From Dicyema japonicum (Eukaryota > Dicyemida > Rhombozoa > Dicyemidae): 64,000 nt of DNA. Location: the NCBI GenBank assembly GCA_011109175.1, contig RDEW01000002.1, positions 330,579 to 394,578 of the forward strand, in the 5' to 3' direction. Below the pieces are notes generated by a model. The model had not been told where the DNA came from, searched no databases, and saw nothing but the letters and a program-made list of their open reading frames with translations. The position numbers and the translations under genes are program-made. Below, in pieces: positions 11,422-23,030 of this stretch. Every line of letters begins with the position of its first letter. The stretch's first letter is position 1.

Positions 11422-14400
11422 GGTCGTCCGCTGTTCTTATTTTAACCAATTTGGGAGCATTTTTGATACAGACTGAGAGAAGCGTAGTTCACTTTCGAGT
11501 CAACTGAGCCTGTAGGATTTGATGAAGGCACGTATAGAACGAAATACTTAGAGCAAATAAGTAGTTTTGTGGTAATAGAATACACAGTTATTCGTGACTA
11601 AAAAGTGCAAGTATATACAAAAGCCAAATATTACCATGTAAACATCTTGTGGGTTACGATTGAGCGAAATGATTGTCATATGAGTAAAGCACTACTACCA
11701 TGAACATACGAAACTTTGATAGGTAATAAAAATGTGAAAGAAAAGTATGACAGATAAATATTATTTTATGGTCATACTTAACCGTTTATTTTTCAACAGC
11801 AATACATTTTTTTCACTCTTCTTTTACTCATTACTATATCTTTTACAAGAAAAAGTTTGTTTTAGTACATCAGATAGACATTACAGAAAATCTAGATAAT
11901 TTTTTATAATTGGGTCACATTTTTTTCTGTTAACAAAAATAAAGAATATCAACATGATATAATCATTAAATAAGTGATTTTAGAATAAAATTTACAGAGT
12001 ATATAATTATGAGTATCCAAGGAAAGTCTCTCAGCACAGAAGTTCTCTTTTCAATTCGATTTCATTTGAAAAATGATGCAGAAGTCTTGGGAATTAACAT
12101 CACCAAACTTTTTTCGACTATACTCTTTATCTTTATCGGTAACTATAGAATTCAAAATCAATAAATCAAAGATCAAGTTAATTAAGACATCTCTAAAAAT
12201 TATTAAACATCTGTTTGATAGCTATTTGGGTCTTAAATCGCCTATGGAGTAAATGAACAAATGCTGGTAAACTTATACGAGACTTCTCATTAATGATTTT
12301 ATAAAACTGAAAAATTCCGAAAATAAAAATGATTGAAAAATTATTTCTAGCAAACCCATAACATATTAAAATAAACGTTACCGTAGTTTAATCCTATCTA
12401 TTTCATAACAATCTCAGAGTAAGCAGTTATGATTATCCAAGTTAATGACAAATTATAAAATTACAAGATGTTAGATAAACTTATATATGTAGCATTTTTG
12501 AATATGTGAACGATATTTTGTTAACATGAAAATTACTTGATATTAATCATATCTCGAAAAATAATGACATTCAACAATTTTTTGTTGCATTTAAAATAAG
12601 AGAGTACCATAATTAGAAGATTGCTAATACAAGAGCGAATCATTAGAGGCAACGAAATTCTATGTTTGAAATAAAAATTATTTTCTATAAATAGTTTGAA
12701 TTCTTCTATATATTTATAAACGACTGATACTGAGATTGAAAAATGATTTTTATTAGCACCATTCTATTTTTCATGATAAAATCAAACATCATCCCGCCTA
12801 CAACGGGTTTAATAATTAAATAATTTGAGTAGATCTAGAAACTGAAGGGAAAACAGGTTCTATGTTTGAATAATTCTTATAGTTCTCGGACAGGTTTTAT
12901 GATGTATTAATTTCAGTCTCAACCAAAGAATCAACAACAGGTTTATCATTTAATTATGCGTTAGAATCGACAATCTCGTCAAGTTAATTATCTGATAATT
13001 TCTCTTAGGTAACATATGGCCTTCCAGAATTAGTATAATGTTCGCTTATTTTAAATGTTGGTGTCGATCTGTTGAACACACGTTTAGTCATTTTTTAACT
13101 GGGTAATGACATCAATGATCGCTTTTTCTGGTTATTAATAAATGGGTTTATTTGAATCAGGATTCTTATTATTAGCACTTAGCTATGCCATAAGACGTTA
13201 AAAAATGTGAAAAACTGAAATCATCTATAAGTTGGTTTTATCAATTTCTGACGACATCATTCTATATCCCTTAGCCTGTTAAGGTATTCCCCATCACTTA
13301 AGGTCTTCATCAAAAACGATTGTTAGGATTGTACTCCGTCTACCACAAACCAAAATAGTCTCTAATGGTAACGAATCTACTCTCAGACGAATTATATGTC
13401 CAAGCAGTCACCATCCAGCCTCAAGAATGCGTGATCTCGTACGATTCAAGGTTCTAGCAAAAATTCATTATCCTTTAAGTAAAATGAGATACTCTTTGGA
13501 ATCTCTTCTATAAAAAAGTTCTGAAATTCGATAAGTTACTCAAGATCCACAGCAATGGCTGCGAAATTAAATTTACGTTTATCAAAATTCTCTAGTGAAC
13601 TATCGTCTCATTTAATCTCCCAAGAATGTTTCGAAGGGACTCTAATAATCTCAGTGGCCCTTAACCGAAAATATAAAGGCTTTGACTAATCATTCCACAG
13701 ACTGAGGAAGATCAGTTTTCTAAAATTAAAAATAATAAATACAATCTCAATCATTATGAATGGCATTCCAGAAACAATTCGTGCATTAAATCAGTAAAAC
13801 TTATCTTTTAATTGCTCACATGTGAACAATCTCCAACAGAATTCTAGAGATTTTATACATATCCATTATTTATTCCCTACATCTTGTATCAGACATTGAA
13901 TTCGAATCTTTAATTTTACTTCATCAAACCTAGCAACACATCACTAGAAAAAATTCTCATATCTGTGAATAATCCAAAGGCATTCAATTTCGTTTCTCAG
14001 AAAATACGCACAAATATTAGATAAAAAATATTCATCTCAACAAATGTTCTGAAACTTAATAAGCGAATGATGGATAAGTAATCTTTAATAACATGAAATA
14101 CTAGACACGTTTGTTGTCTAGTTGAGTTGCCAAATAATCTCCAGTATTGCAGGTACTCTGCACTTTGTACATACAAACACAACAACTCATATAATGTGAA
14201 TCAAATAACTACTTTGTCTAAAAAATAAATGTTAGATATCCTGACATTTTGGTTTACTCAAATATGGTTTGAAGTCTCCGAGTGATGTCTTTTATAGCAT
14301 TTATTTAAAACATGTAATATATTTTACATCATAATAGCGAATATTCCTAAGATCATAGTGATCGATGACATCCTATGGTGAAGCATAAGGGTTGCAATAG

Positions 14401-14498
14401 TAATTAAGAGTTAAAAGCTCCGAAGATAATTTCAATAACTCCCAGAAGCAATGCTGAGTACCTCTCCATGGAACTAATACAGATCTATAAATTGCTAT
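11422..14498. repeat. Array 1, copy 2
   Basis: The second full copy, directly joined head-to-tail to copy 1 and of the same length (about 3.08 kb). The junction sequence (CTATAAGGTCGTCCGCTGTT) recurs at the next boundary near 14,495. A minus-strand frame at 13,997-14,185 inside it has no recognised motif and is not conserved as an open frame in copy 1. Confidence 0.85.
13278..13520 (-). pseudogene. LINE A-like C-terminus inside array 1 copy 2
   Basis: This is the copy-2 counterpart of the segment at 10,200-10,440, with the same GRRSTILTI and LLGHIIRL islands on the minus strand and the same breaks. The breaks therefore predate the tandem duplication. Confidence 0.45.
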
Positions 14499-14990
14499 AA
14501 GGTCGTCCGCTGTTCTTATTTTAACCAATTTGGGAGCATTTTTGATACAGACTGAGAGAAGCGTAGTTCACTTTCGAGTCAACTGAGCCTGTAGGATTGA
14601 TGAAGGCACGTATAGAACGAAATACTTAGAGCAAATAAGTAGTTTTGTGGTAATAGAATACACAGTTATTCGTGACTAAAAAGTGCAAGTATATACAAAA
14701 GCCAAATATTACCATGTAAACATCTTGTGGGTTACGATTGAGTGAAATGATTGTCATATGAGTAAAGCAGTACTACCATGAACATACGAAACTTTGATAG
14801 GTAATAAAAATGTGAAAGAAAAGTATGACAGATAAATATTATTTTATGGTCATACTTAACCGTTTATTTTTCAACAGCAATACATTTTTTTCACTCTTTT
14901 TTTACTCATTACTATATCTTTTACAAGAAAAAGTTTGTGTTAGTACATCAGATAGACATTACAGAAAATCTAGATAAATTTTTTATAATT
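14499..14990. repeat. Array 1, copy 3 (first 490 bp only)
   Basis: This matches the first 490 bp of the unit and then stops abruptly. After TAAATTTTTTATAATT the other copies continue with GGGTCACAT while this one continues with unrelated sequence. The break is either the right end of the array or a later deletion. Confidence 0.8.
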
Positions 14991-15299
14991 ATGTGTCTGT
15001 CTTTACACTGGAGTCACGACCTTCTTAAAACGATTGTTCTACCATATTCGATTTGCTGCCTATTGTCTGCAACCCTAATTTTGTATTGAAGCCTTGAATC
15101 TTATTTTTGATAACAATTGGATTCCAGAAGGCAATGCTAAGGTGCTAATGAACAGACTATGATGAACAAGTGTGTAAGCACTGAAGTTGTAATGGACTGT
15201 TTAGATTGATGTAGAGCAGTTGTTCCAATACATCGAACATGATTTTTGTGACTGGTTTTAGACAATTCTGAAATTCCATATATATTTTTTTTTTCCCTT
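14991..15299. other. Spacer between array 1 and the inverted arm of array 2
   Basis: Unique-looking sequence, with no motif or repeat match seen within the window. Confidence 0.3.
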
Positions 15300-15489
15300 A
15301 TTGCGTATTAGAATCCTCCTTGCTCAGAAGGATGGAGATAGATACTATTCGTTGCAATCACAGAAAATCTTAGAAATTCAAAAATAAAACTAGATTAAAC
15401 AGAATACTTAGATTAACTTCCCAAATCTTCCTTAAAATAGAGTTAAGACATTTTTGAGTTAGGTTAGTGAAAAATGACTATACGTTCTG

Positions 15490-15840
15490 TTTCGTTTGAC
15501 AAAGACAGCATTTATCTGAATTTAATTTTTAGTGTTCTACTTTTGACGCGCTCTTGCAATCAGTTTTATAAGTGTTCTCTATACAACCTTTTTCCACAAA
15601 CGCAATCCTGGTTCATTAAGTCGTTTACTGTTCTCAATTTCAAACAATTTTGGCATACTCTTTATACAGACAGAGACGAAGCTTAGTTCTCTGTCGTCCA
15701 TAAAAACCCCCAGTTACATTTCGATTGAAAAATCTCCCATAATGAAATTACTTGGTCTCACCGTGATTGTGGCACAAAAAATCGCCTGGGAGAATTGATC
15801 ACTTCATCGCTAATCGTGCCGGATTTAATGGCTTGTCAAA
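15490..15840 (-). pseudogene. Coding-like module, left inverted copy
   Basis: The minus strand reads DDRELSFVSV, KSMPKLFEIENS and a following Lys/Arg-rich stretch, in the same order as at 32,999-33,256. TAA/TAG stops and one frame change interrupt it. It preserves Phe-Glu-Ile-Glu-Asn where most array copies have changed, so it is closer to the right-flank copy than to the array copies. Confidence 0.45.
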
Positions 15841-16221
15841 AATCCTTTTGTTTAATTTCTTAGACCAGGAGATTATACATCTTTTGTCAACCGAATTCTG
15901 TGGAATCTGCCATGTTGTTAAAACCTGCTTTCAATTTTAATCTATAGACTTAAGCCAACGATGGCTTCAAATCTGTCAAAATCGACGTTGATTCAGATAA
16001 ATATCAGACAACAGAACTTGACCGACTCATAGTTATAATAAGCAAGGTTTTTACTGAAATATCAAAGGGTCAGTGATTCTTTAATATTTCCTTGAACAAA
16101 GAGGATATTTATTTGATTATTTAGTAAGTCTGTATTATATAGTTCTCCACAAATATTGTTGATTCTGTTATTAGCTACAAACGAGTTCCTGCTTAATTAT
16201 GTAAATGCAAATGTGCAGCCT

Positions 16222-16239
16222 TTCTCGAAATTTCTCGAA
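16222..16239. promoter_or_regulatory. Heat-shock-element-like run (inverted copy)
   Basis: TTCTCGAAATTTCTCGAA is four alternating TTC/GAA pentamer cores with exact 2-base spacing, the consensus bound by heat shock factor. It lies at the place equivalent to the runs at 20,740, 24,463, 27,833 and 31,201, although this copy has diverged elsewhere. Confidence 0.45.
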
Positions 16240-17559
16240 GGTCCAAAATGGCTGATTCGCGAGGATATACTACTATAGGCATTTTTTGAGAGATTATCAA
16301 TTATAAGAATCAAAAGAGGTAATACAACAGAATTAAATTAACATTATAAGATAATCTATTCTCTACTTATGTGCACTAATGTTAACTCTGTAATCACTAT
16401 TAAAAATATGCTTACACAAGAAGACGTTTAGTAATAAAACACATAAAAATTTTCACTCTTTAAGTTATTTCTGACAAAAATTTTAACACAAGTATTTTGA
16501 CCATTTGGTAAAGGTTTACTTCCTATATATATCCAATTTAACTTTATTCAATAAAGCTTTGTTATCCGATGATCCAGTAGAAGCAAAATTATTTATCTTT
16601 TTATTCAGTTGCATCATTTTGTCTGAAATTCTTGACTTAAATGCAGAAAATCAGATCATTTGATTTTTTTAATTCATAGCAGCACATCTTAAAATGAATA
16701 ATATTCCCATCGAACAAAGCTTTAGGTGATTACTTGTCTGTTAAAAGAGACGATTTTGTCTAAGCGAAACATTGTTAGTTGTCTTCATATGGACCTTAAA
16801 AATAAAAAAAACAAATCTGATCCACCTACGATCTGGAATCAATGAGATCTAACAAAAACGAAAGAGACACATTTCTGGTTTTATTGAACTATTCAGCTTT
16901 AATCTTCAGATATCCAATTATCAGTCCAAATTATACAAGGGATTTAGCCTTATTTCTGTCCGATATTGTAAGTTTGCAACAGATAATCTGATGCCCTACT
17001 TTTCAAATCTTTCAACCGTAAATTTTTCTCACAATATCGTTCCAAGATATTCTTCCAACTTTACTTGTACATAATTAATTAAGAGCTCGTTAGTATCAAA
17101 TAACAGAATCAACAATATCTGTGGAGAACTACTAATTTACACTCTCACTCAATCATCAAAAAATATCTATATGTTCAACAAAATATTAAAGTTTTACTGA
17201 CCCTTTGATATAACAACAGGAATATTACTGCTTATTTAAAAACCCGATAAAAGTGCAGGCCCACTTAAGAATCTGAGGCGCATAGTTTTATTAAGGTCTC
17301 TCAAAAACCTTCCCTATTATAACTATGAGTCGGTCAAGTTCTGTTGTCTGATATTTATCTAAGTCAAAGTCGATTTTAACAGATTTGAAGCTTTCGTTGG
17401 TTTACGGTAATATATCAAAATCAAAAGCAGGTATGAACAACTATGCAGACACCAAAGAAATCGATTAAGAATAGTTATAGGGATAAACTTGTTAAAGAAA
17501 TTAAACAATAAGAATCTTTACTAGACATGTATATGCGGGACGATTAGAGAGGAAGTGAT

Positions 17560-17858
17560 CAATTTCGCTGGCGATTTTTTTGTGACACAATCTCGGTGAC
17601 ACCAAATAATTTCATTATGAGAAATTTTTCAATAGAAATGTAACTTGGGGCTTTTGTGGACGACAGAAAACTAAGCTTCCTCTCTGTCTGGTTCAAGAGT
17701 ATGCCAAAATAGGTTGAAAATAAGAACAGTGTACCACCTAATGAATTACGCAAGCGTGTTTTGAAGAAGGTTGTATAAAGAACACTGCTAAAACTGATGG
17801 CAAGATTGCGAAAAAGTGAAACACTAAGAATTAAATTCAATTCAAAGATGTCTTTGTC
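17560..17858 (+). pseudogene. Coding-like module in U1
   Basis: The plus strand reads DDRKLSFLSVWFKSMPK, then a TAG where the right-flank copy at 32,999 has Leu, then NELRKRVLKKVV and another stop. The open minus-strand frame at 17,559-17,840 is the shadow of this module. Copies in all five units share the same stops, so the module was already dead when the array expanded. Confidence 0.45.
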
Positions 17859-18130
17859 AAACTAACACAAGTATTTTGACCACTTGGATAAAGGTTTACT
17901 TCTTACACTATATCCATTATCACTTTATTCAATAACGTTAAATCATCCGCTGATCCAGGAGAAGCAAAATTATTTCTTCCAATTCAGTTGCATCATTTTT
18001 GTAGTAATTTCTCACATTTGTGGTTGAGAATAGATTTCGAAAGTTAAGAATATTATCTCATAGGCTATTCTTTGACTTTAATGCAGAAATTCAGGTCATT
18101 TGAAATTTTTTAATTCATAGCAGCACATCT
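17858..18130 (+). repeat. Inverted-repeat arm 1 of U1
   Basis: The first 40 bases (17,858-17,897) are an exact reverse complement of 20,456-20,495, and weaker similarity extends to about 270 bp. Every complete unit has this pair of arms about 2.3 kb apart. Confidence 0.75.
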
Positions 18131-18989
18131 TAGGATGATACTATTCCCATCGAACAAAGCTTAAGGTGATTACTTGTATGTCAAAAGAGACGATTTCGTC
18201 TAAGTCTAAGCGTAACATTGTCAGTTGTCTTCATATGGACCTTAAAAATAAAAAAAAGACAAATCTGATCCGCCTACGATCTGGAATCAATTAGATCTTA
18301 CACTAATAGAGAAGTTACGAACGGAATAACATTTAATATTGTTTCTTTAGATGCATATGCGGGTTCAAAAATATTATAGCTCTCTTGAAAGTGCTGAGTA
18401 AATTAATTTAAATTAATTCCAAAGATCAAAGGTTATCAAACTATCTACTCTCGATCCTGACTCGTTCCAACATTCCAGAACTTGTCAACAGGTAACGACG
18501 TTGTCCCAGGGAAAGAATTATTGATCTTCTTGATCGCGACAGTCATTGTGCGCATCCAAAATAAAAAAATTACTTTTTTAAATATCAAAACTATGCTATT
18601 CTCGGCTAAAAATATATTCACATGTTGCGATATGTCAAATATCAATACTTAAAATCAAGTGTAAACTAAAGAGACAACTTCGAATCTCGAACAAACAATT
18701 AAAGACTCATTAGGCAACGAAACAGACTTCATAGCTTTTTTAATTAATTAAGAGCTTGTTAGTATCTAATAACAATATCAACAATATTTGTGGAGAACAA
18801 TTACACTCTTACTCAATCATCAAAAAATATCGATATGTTCAACAAAATATTAAAGTTTTACTGACCCTTTGATATATCAACAGGAATATTACTGCTTATA
18901 CAAAACCCGATAAAAGTGCAGGCCCACTTAAGAATCTGAGGCGCATAGTTCTATTAAGGTCTATCAAAAACCTTCCCTATTATAACTAT

Positions 18990-19310
18990 AGACGGGTGGC
19001 ATAGTGGATAGGTTTCGGGCTTAAGTGGCTTAGGCTAAGGGTTCGAATCTCGCTGCTGTTCACTTGGTGGAAGGTTCCACGTATCTACGATGCCAAAAGG
19101 GTTTGACAACTGACGCCGTCATCAGTGGATTCTCACTGCCGAACTGGATTGTCTAGAAAGGACACTCACACAAGAAAAAGATAGTAAGAAGTGAAGATCA
19201 TTCCTTGGTTCTACGATTAGTTAAAATTAACTATTCTTTACATAAATAAGTGTGTGTCCTGCCTATGCGGAGATATAAATATTATGGCTCTCGTGAAAAG
19301 GTTTTTATTA
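18990..19310 (+). mobile_element. tRNA-derived SINE in U1
   Basis: A SINE of about 320 bp. Its head resembles a tRNA gene: a box A-like TGGCATAGTGGATAGG and a box B GGTTCGAATC about 30 bases on. A non-tRNA body follows, and the 3' end is CTCTCGTGAAAAGG plus a T-rich tail. It interrupts a sequence that is uninterrupted in other units (CTATTATAACTATGAGTCGG at 21,040, 24,765, 28,130 and 31,500), and the site is duplicated (TATTATAACT on the left, TTACTATAACT on the right). It would be transcribed by RNA polymerase III and moved by LINE proteins. A third copy lies reversed at 40,900-41,224. Confidence 0.88.
18997..19051 (+). promoter_or_regulatory. Internal RNA polymerase III boxes of the U1 SINE
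   Basis: Box A-like TGGCATAGTGGATAGG (18,997-19,012) and box B GGGTTCGAATCTC (19,039-19,051). The box B core GGTTCGAATC fits the tRNA consensus well; box A has drifted compared with the copy at 41.2 kb, whose complement reads TGGCTTAGTGGTTAGG. Confidence 0.65.
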
Positions 19311-20219
19311 CTATAACTTTGAGTCGGTCAATTTCTGTTGTCGGATATTTATCTGAGTAAAAGTCAATTTTGACAGAATTGAAGCATTCGTTGACTTACG
19401 GCTATATATCATAATCGAAAGCTAGCATGAACAACTTTGCAGATACCAGAGAAATCGGTTCACAAATGCTGTAGGGATCAACTGGTTAAAGAAATTAAAC
19501 AAAAGGACAGTTTACTAGCCATGTAAAAATGAAGTACCTACTGACTTAGTGATTTCCAATCCCGAATGGAGATATGTCTGAGAAGTCTGTATATTTCGCT
19601 TACCGATCTATTAAATGCTAACTAAGCTACCTATTTGGCGAGAAAATTAATAAAATTTTTTAAAAGTCCTTAATAAAAAAGAGAATAAAGCAAAATTTAA
19701 CGTTAACCCTTAACCCAGTAATAACTAGACATTATCGATTTACGGAGATTTTTGATTCTTGTTTATTTCATTAAAGTGATATGGTTTTATTTTTTTCTGT
19801 TTCTAGAAAAATATTAGCAAATTATACATGATATCGTTTCACATCCTTTGAATTTTTGATTGATCGAGTTTCTGGAAATGATTAATCTTTAAACCTGCTG
19901 TAGAATTATGTTTCACATTATTAATATAAGCTACTGTTAATGCTTAGACAATTACCTGATGTCGTACTATTTTGTATATCTAAACAAATTTACATGATCA
20001 AAACTTGATGTAGAAGTTGCTGACTCTGCAACATGATTCAAATCCTGTACGTGATTATTCTAAATAATAATTTAATTATGGGAATAAACCGAAATATCGT
20101 CCGGAATGTCAAATGATTGTACTAAATTGGAGGCTAATGGCTAATATAAATATATTACCGGATTTTATCGCGGTGAATAGGAAGCTAATGGCTAATATCA
20201 TCGACTATATAATTATTTG

Positions 20220-20496
20220 TCGCTTATATATCATTTATGAATTAAAGAATTTCAAATGACCTGATTTTCTGCATTAAAGTTAAATATGAGGATATGAGAT
20301 AATATTCTTAACTTTCGAAATCTATTCTAAACCACAATTATGAGATTTTCTTACAAAAATAATGCAACTTAATTGGAAGAAAAAATAATTTTTCAGCTCC
20401 TGGATCATTGGATGATAAATCGTTATTGAATAAAGTGATAATGTATAAACTGTAGGAAGTAAACCTTTATCCAAGTGGTCAAAATACTTGTGTTAA
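20220..20496 (-). repeat. Inverted-repeat arm 2 of U1
   Basis: Reverse-complement partner of 17,858-18,130, identical over the outer 40 bp and diverged inward (for example a GGATCATTGGATGATAA segment against TTAAATCATCCGCTGATCC). Such long arms are typical of foldback-type DNA transposons, but no transposase or clear terminus was found. Confidence 0.65.
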
Positions 20497-20739
20497 GTAA
20501 TTTGTCAGAAATAACTTAAAGAGTGAAAAGTTTTATGTGCTTTATCATCAAAAAGTCTTCTTGTGTAAGCATATTTGGAATAGTGTTCACAGTGTTAACA
20601 TTAGTGCACATAATTAAAGAATAGATTATCTTATAATGTTTATTTAATTCTGTTATATTAACTTTTTTGATGCTTATAGTTTATAATTCATCAATAAATG
20701 TATATAGCAGTAATCCACTCGAATCATCCATTTGGGACT

Positions 20740-20757
20740 TTCGAGAAATTTCGAGAA
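20740..20757. promoter_or_regulatory. Heat-shock-element-like run at the end of U1
   Basis: TTCGAGAAATTTCGAGAA, four pentamer cores in register, about 40 bp before the start of block A of the next unit. Confidence 0.45.
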
Positions 20758-21256
20758 ATTTGAGAAGTCTGCACGTTTACTTTTGCATAATTAATTAAGA
20801 GCTCGTTAGTATCTAATAACAGAATCAACAATATCTGTGGAGAACTACTAATTTACACTCTCACTCAATCATCAAAAAAATATCTATATGTTCAACAAAA
20901 TATTAAAGTTTTACTGACCCTTTGATATAACAACAGGAATATTACTGCTTATTCAAAAACCCGATAAAAGTGCAGGCCCACTTAAGAATCTGAGGCGCAT
21001 AGTTCTATTAAGGTCTCTCAAAAACCTTCCCTATTATAACTATGAGTCGGTCAAGTTCTGTTGTCTGATATTTATCTAAGTCAAATTCGATTTTAACAGA
21101 TTTGAAGCTTTCGTTGGTTTACGGCTATATATCATAATCAAAAGCAGGTATGAACAACTATGCAGACACCAAAGAAATCGATTAAGAATAGTTATAGGGA
21201 TAAACTGGTTAAAGAAATTAAACAATAGGACTCTTTACTAGCCATGTATATGCGGG

Positions 21257-21582
21257 ACGATTAGAGAGGAAGTGATCAATTTCGCTGGCGATTTTTTTGT
21301 GACACAATCTCGGTGACACCAAGTAATTTCATTATGGGAAATTTTTTCAATAGAAATGTATCTTGGGGCTTTTGTGGACTACAGAGAACTAAGCTTCCTC
21401 TCTCTCTGGTTCAAGAGTATGCCAAAATTGGTTGAAAATAAGAACAGTGTATCACTTAATGAATTACGCAAGCGTGTTTTGAAGAAGGTTGTATAAAGAA
21501 CACTGCAAAAACTGATGGCAAGATTGCGAAAAAGTGAAACACTAAGAATTCAATTCAATTCAAAGATGTCTTTGTCAAACTA
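21257..21582 (+). pseudogene. Coding-like module in U2
   Basis: Same stops as in U1, plus a Gly/Tyr change at the DDREL motif (codons read DYREL). Not coding. Confidence 0.4.
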
Positions 21583-22709
21583 ACACAAGTATTTTGACCA
21601 GTTGGATAAAGGTTTACTTCTTACACTATATCCATTATCACTTTATTCAATAACGTTAAATCATCCGATGATCCAGGAGAAGCAAAATTATTTCTTCCAA
21701 TTCAGTTGCATCATTTTTGTTGGAATTTCTCACATTTGTGGTTGAGAATAGATTTCGAAAGTTAAGAATATTATCATAGGCTATTCTTTGACTTTAATGC
21801 AGAAATTCAGGTCATTTGAAATTTTTTAATTCATAGCACATCTTAGGATGAATAATATTCCCATCGAACAAAGCTTTAAGTGATTACTTGTATGTCAAAA
21901 GAGACGATTTTGTCTAAGTCTAAGCGAAACATTGTCAGTTGTCTTCATATGGACCTTAAAAATAAAAAAAAAACAAATCTGATCCGCCTACTATCTGGAA
22001 TCAATGAGATCTTACAAAAACAGAGAAGTGACGAACGGAATAACATTTAAAATTGTTTCTTTAGATGCATATGCGGGTTCAAAAATATTATAGCTCTTTT
22101 GAAAGTGCTGAGTAAATTAATTTAAATTAATTCCAAAGATCAAAGGTTATCAAACTATCTAACTCCTCGATCCTGACTCGTTCCAACATTCCAGAACTTG
22201 TCAACAGTAACGACGTTGTCCCAGGGAAAGAATTATTGATCTTCTTGATCGCGGACAGTCATTGTGCGCATCCAAAATAAAAAAATTACTTTTTTAAATA
22301 TCAAAACTATGCTATTCTCGGCTAAAAATATATTCACATGTTGCGATATGTCAAATATCAATACTTAAAATCAAGTGGAAACTAAAGAGACAACTTCGAA
22401 TCTCGTACTAACAATTAAAGACTCATTAGGCAACGAAACAGACTTCATAGCTTTCTTAATTAATTAAGAGCTCGTTAGTATCTAATAACAATATCAACAA
22501 TATCTGTGGAGAACTACTAATTTACACTCTTACTCAATCATCAAAAAATATCTATATGTTCAACAAAATATTACAGTTTTACTGCCCCTTTGATATATCA
22601 ACAGGAATATTACTGCTTATACAAAAACCCGATAAAAGTGCAGACCCACTTAAGAATCTGAGGCGCCTAGTTCTATTAAGGTTTATCAAAAACCTTTCCT
22701 ATTATAACT

Positions 22710-23030
22710 ATAGCCGAGTGGCATAGTGGATAGGTGTCGGGCTTAAGTCCCTTAGGCTAAGGGTTCGAATCTCGCTGCTGTTCACCTGGTGTTAGGTTCC
22801 ACGTATCTACGATGCCAAAAGGGTTTGACAACTGACGCCGTCATCAGTGGATTCTCACTGCGGGACTGGATTGTCTAGAAAGGACACTCATACAAGAAAA
22901 AGATAGAAAGAAGTGAAGATCATTCCTTGGTTCTACGATTAGTTAAAATTAACTATTCTTTACTTAAATAAGTGTGTGTCCTGCCTATGCAGAGATATAA
23001 ATATTATGGCTCTCGTGAAAAGGTTTTTAT
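22710..23030 (+). mobile_element. tRNA-derived SINE in U2
   Basis: The same insertion as in U1, at the identical position in the unit, so it was copied with the unit rather than inserted twice. Here the target-site duplication is exact: TATTATAACT at 22,700-22,709 and again at 23,031-23,040. The tRNA-like head has box A-like TGGCATAGTGGATAGG and box B GGTTCGAATC. Confidence 0.9.

Larger units (their letters stand above)
15300..16830 (-). repeat. Inverted copy bounding array 2 on the left
   Basis: This region is a diverged reverse complement of array 2 material. From right to left it holds the unit tail (as 20,210-20,800), the unit head with TCAGACAACAGAACTTGACC (as 21,050), the coding-like module (15,490-15,840, minus strand) and the sequence that also lies right of the array at 33,257-33,480. 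Divergence is clearly greater than between the units of the array. It gives the whole region a head-to-head symmetry about a point near 16.9 kb. No intact coding frame remains. Confidence 0.7.
17081..20797 (+). repeat. Array 2 unit U1 (3.72 kb, with SINE)
   Basis: First unit of array 2, starting at the AGAGCTCGTTAGTATC block. Order: head block A (17,081-17,330), a stretch beginning GAGTCGGTCAAG, the coding-like module (17,560-17,858), arm 1 of an inverted repeat (17,858-18,130), a middle region, a second copy of block A (18,751-18,988), a SINE (18,990-19,310), a second copy of the GAGTCGGTCAA stretch, and a tail (19,540-20,797) that contains arm 2 and the heat-shock-like run. The next unit begins 3716 bp later. 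No host gene is inside. Confidence 0.85.

Noticed and set aside
13997-14185. 62-codon minus-strand ORF in array 1 copy 2
   Set aside because: The equivalent stretch in copy 1 (near 10,920-11,110) is not open in the same way, so it is a chance frame.
15474-15686. Plus-strand 70-codon frame
   Set aside because: It is the antisense of the coding-like module, which reads on the minus strand here, and is not conserved as an open frame in the other copies.
18990-19062. Possible tRNA gene (boxes A and B)
   Set aside because: It is the head of a 320-bp SINE with a body, tail and target duplication; the arms do not pair well enough for a functional tRNA, and three copies share the same non-tRNA body.
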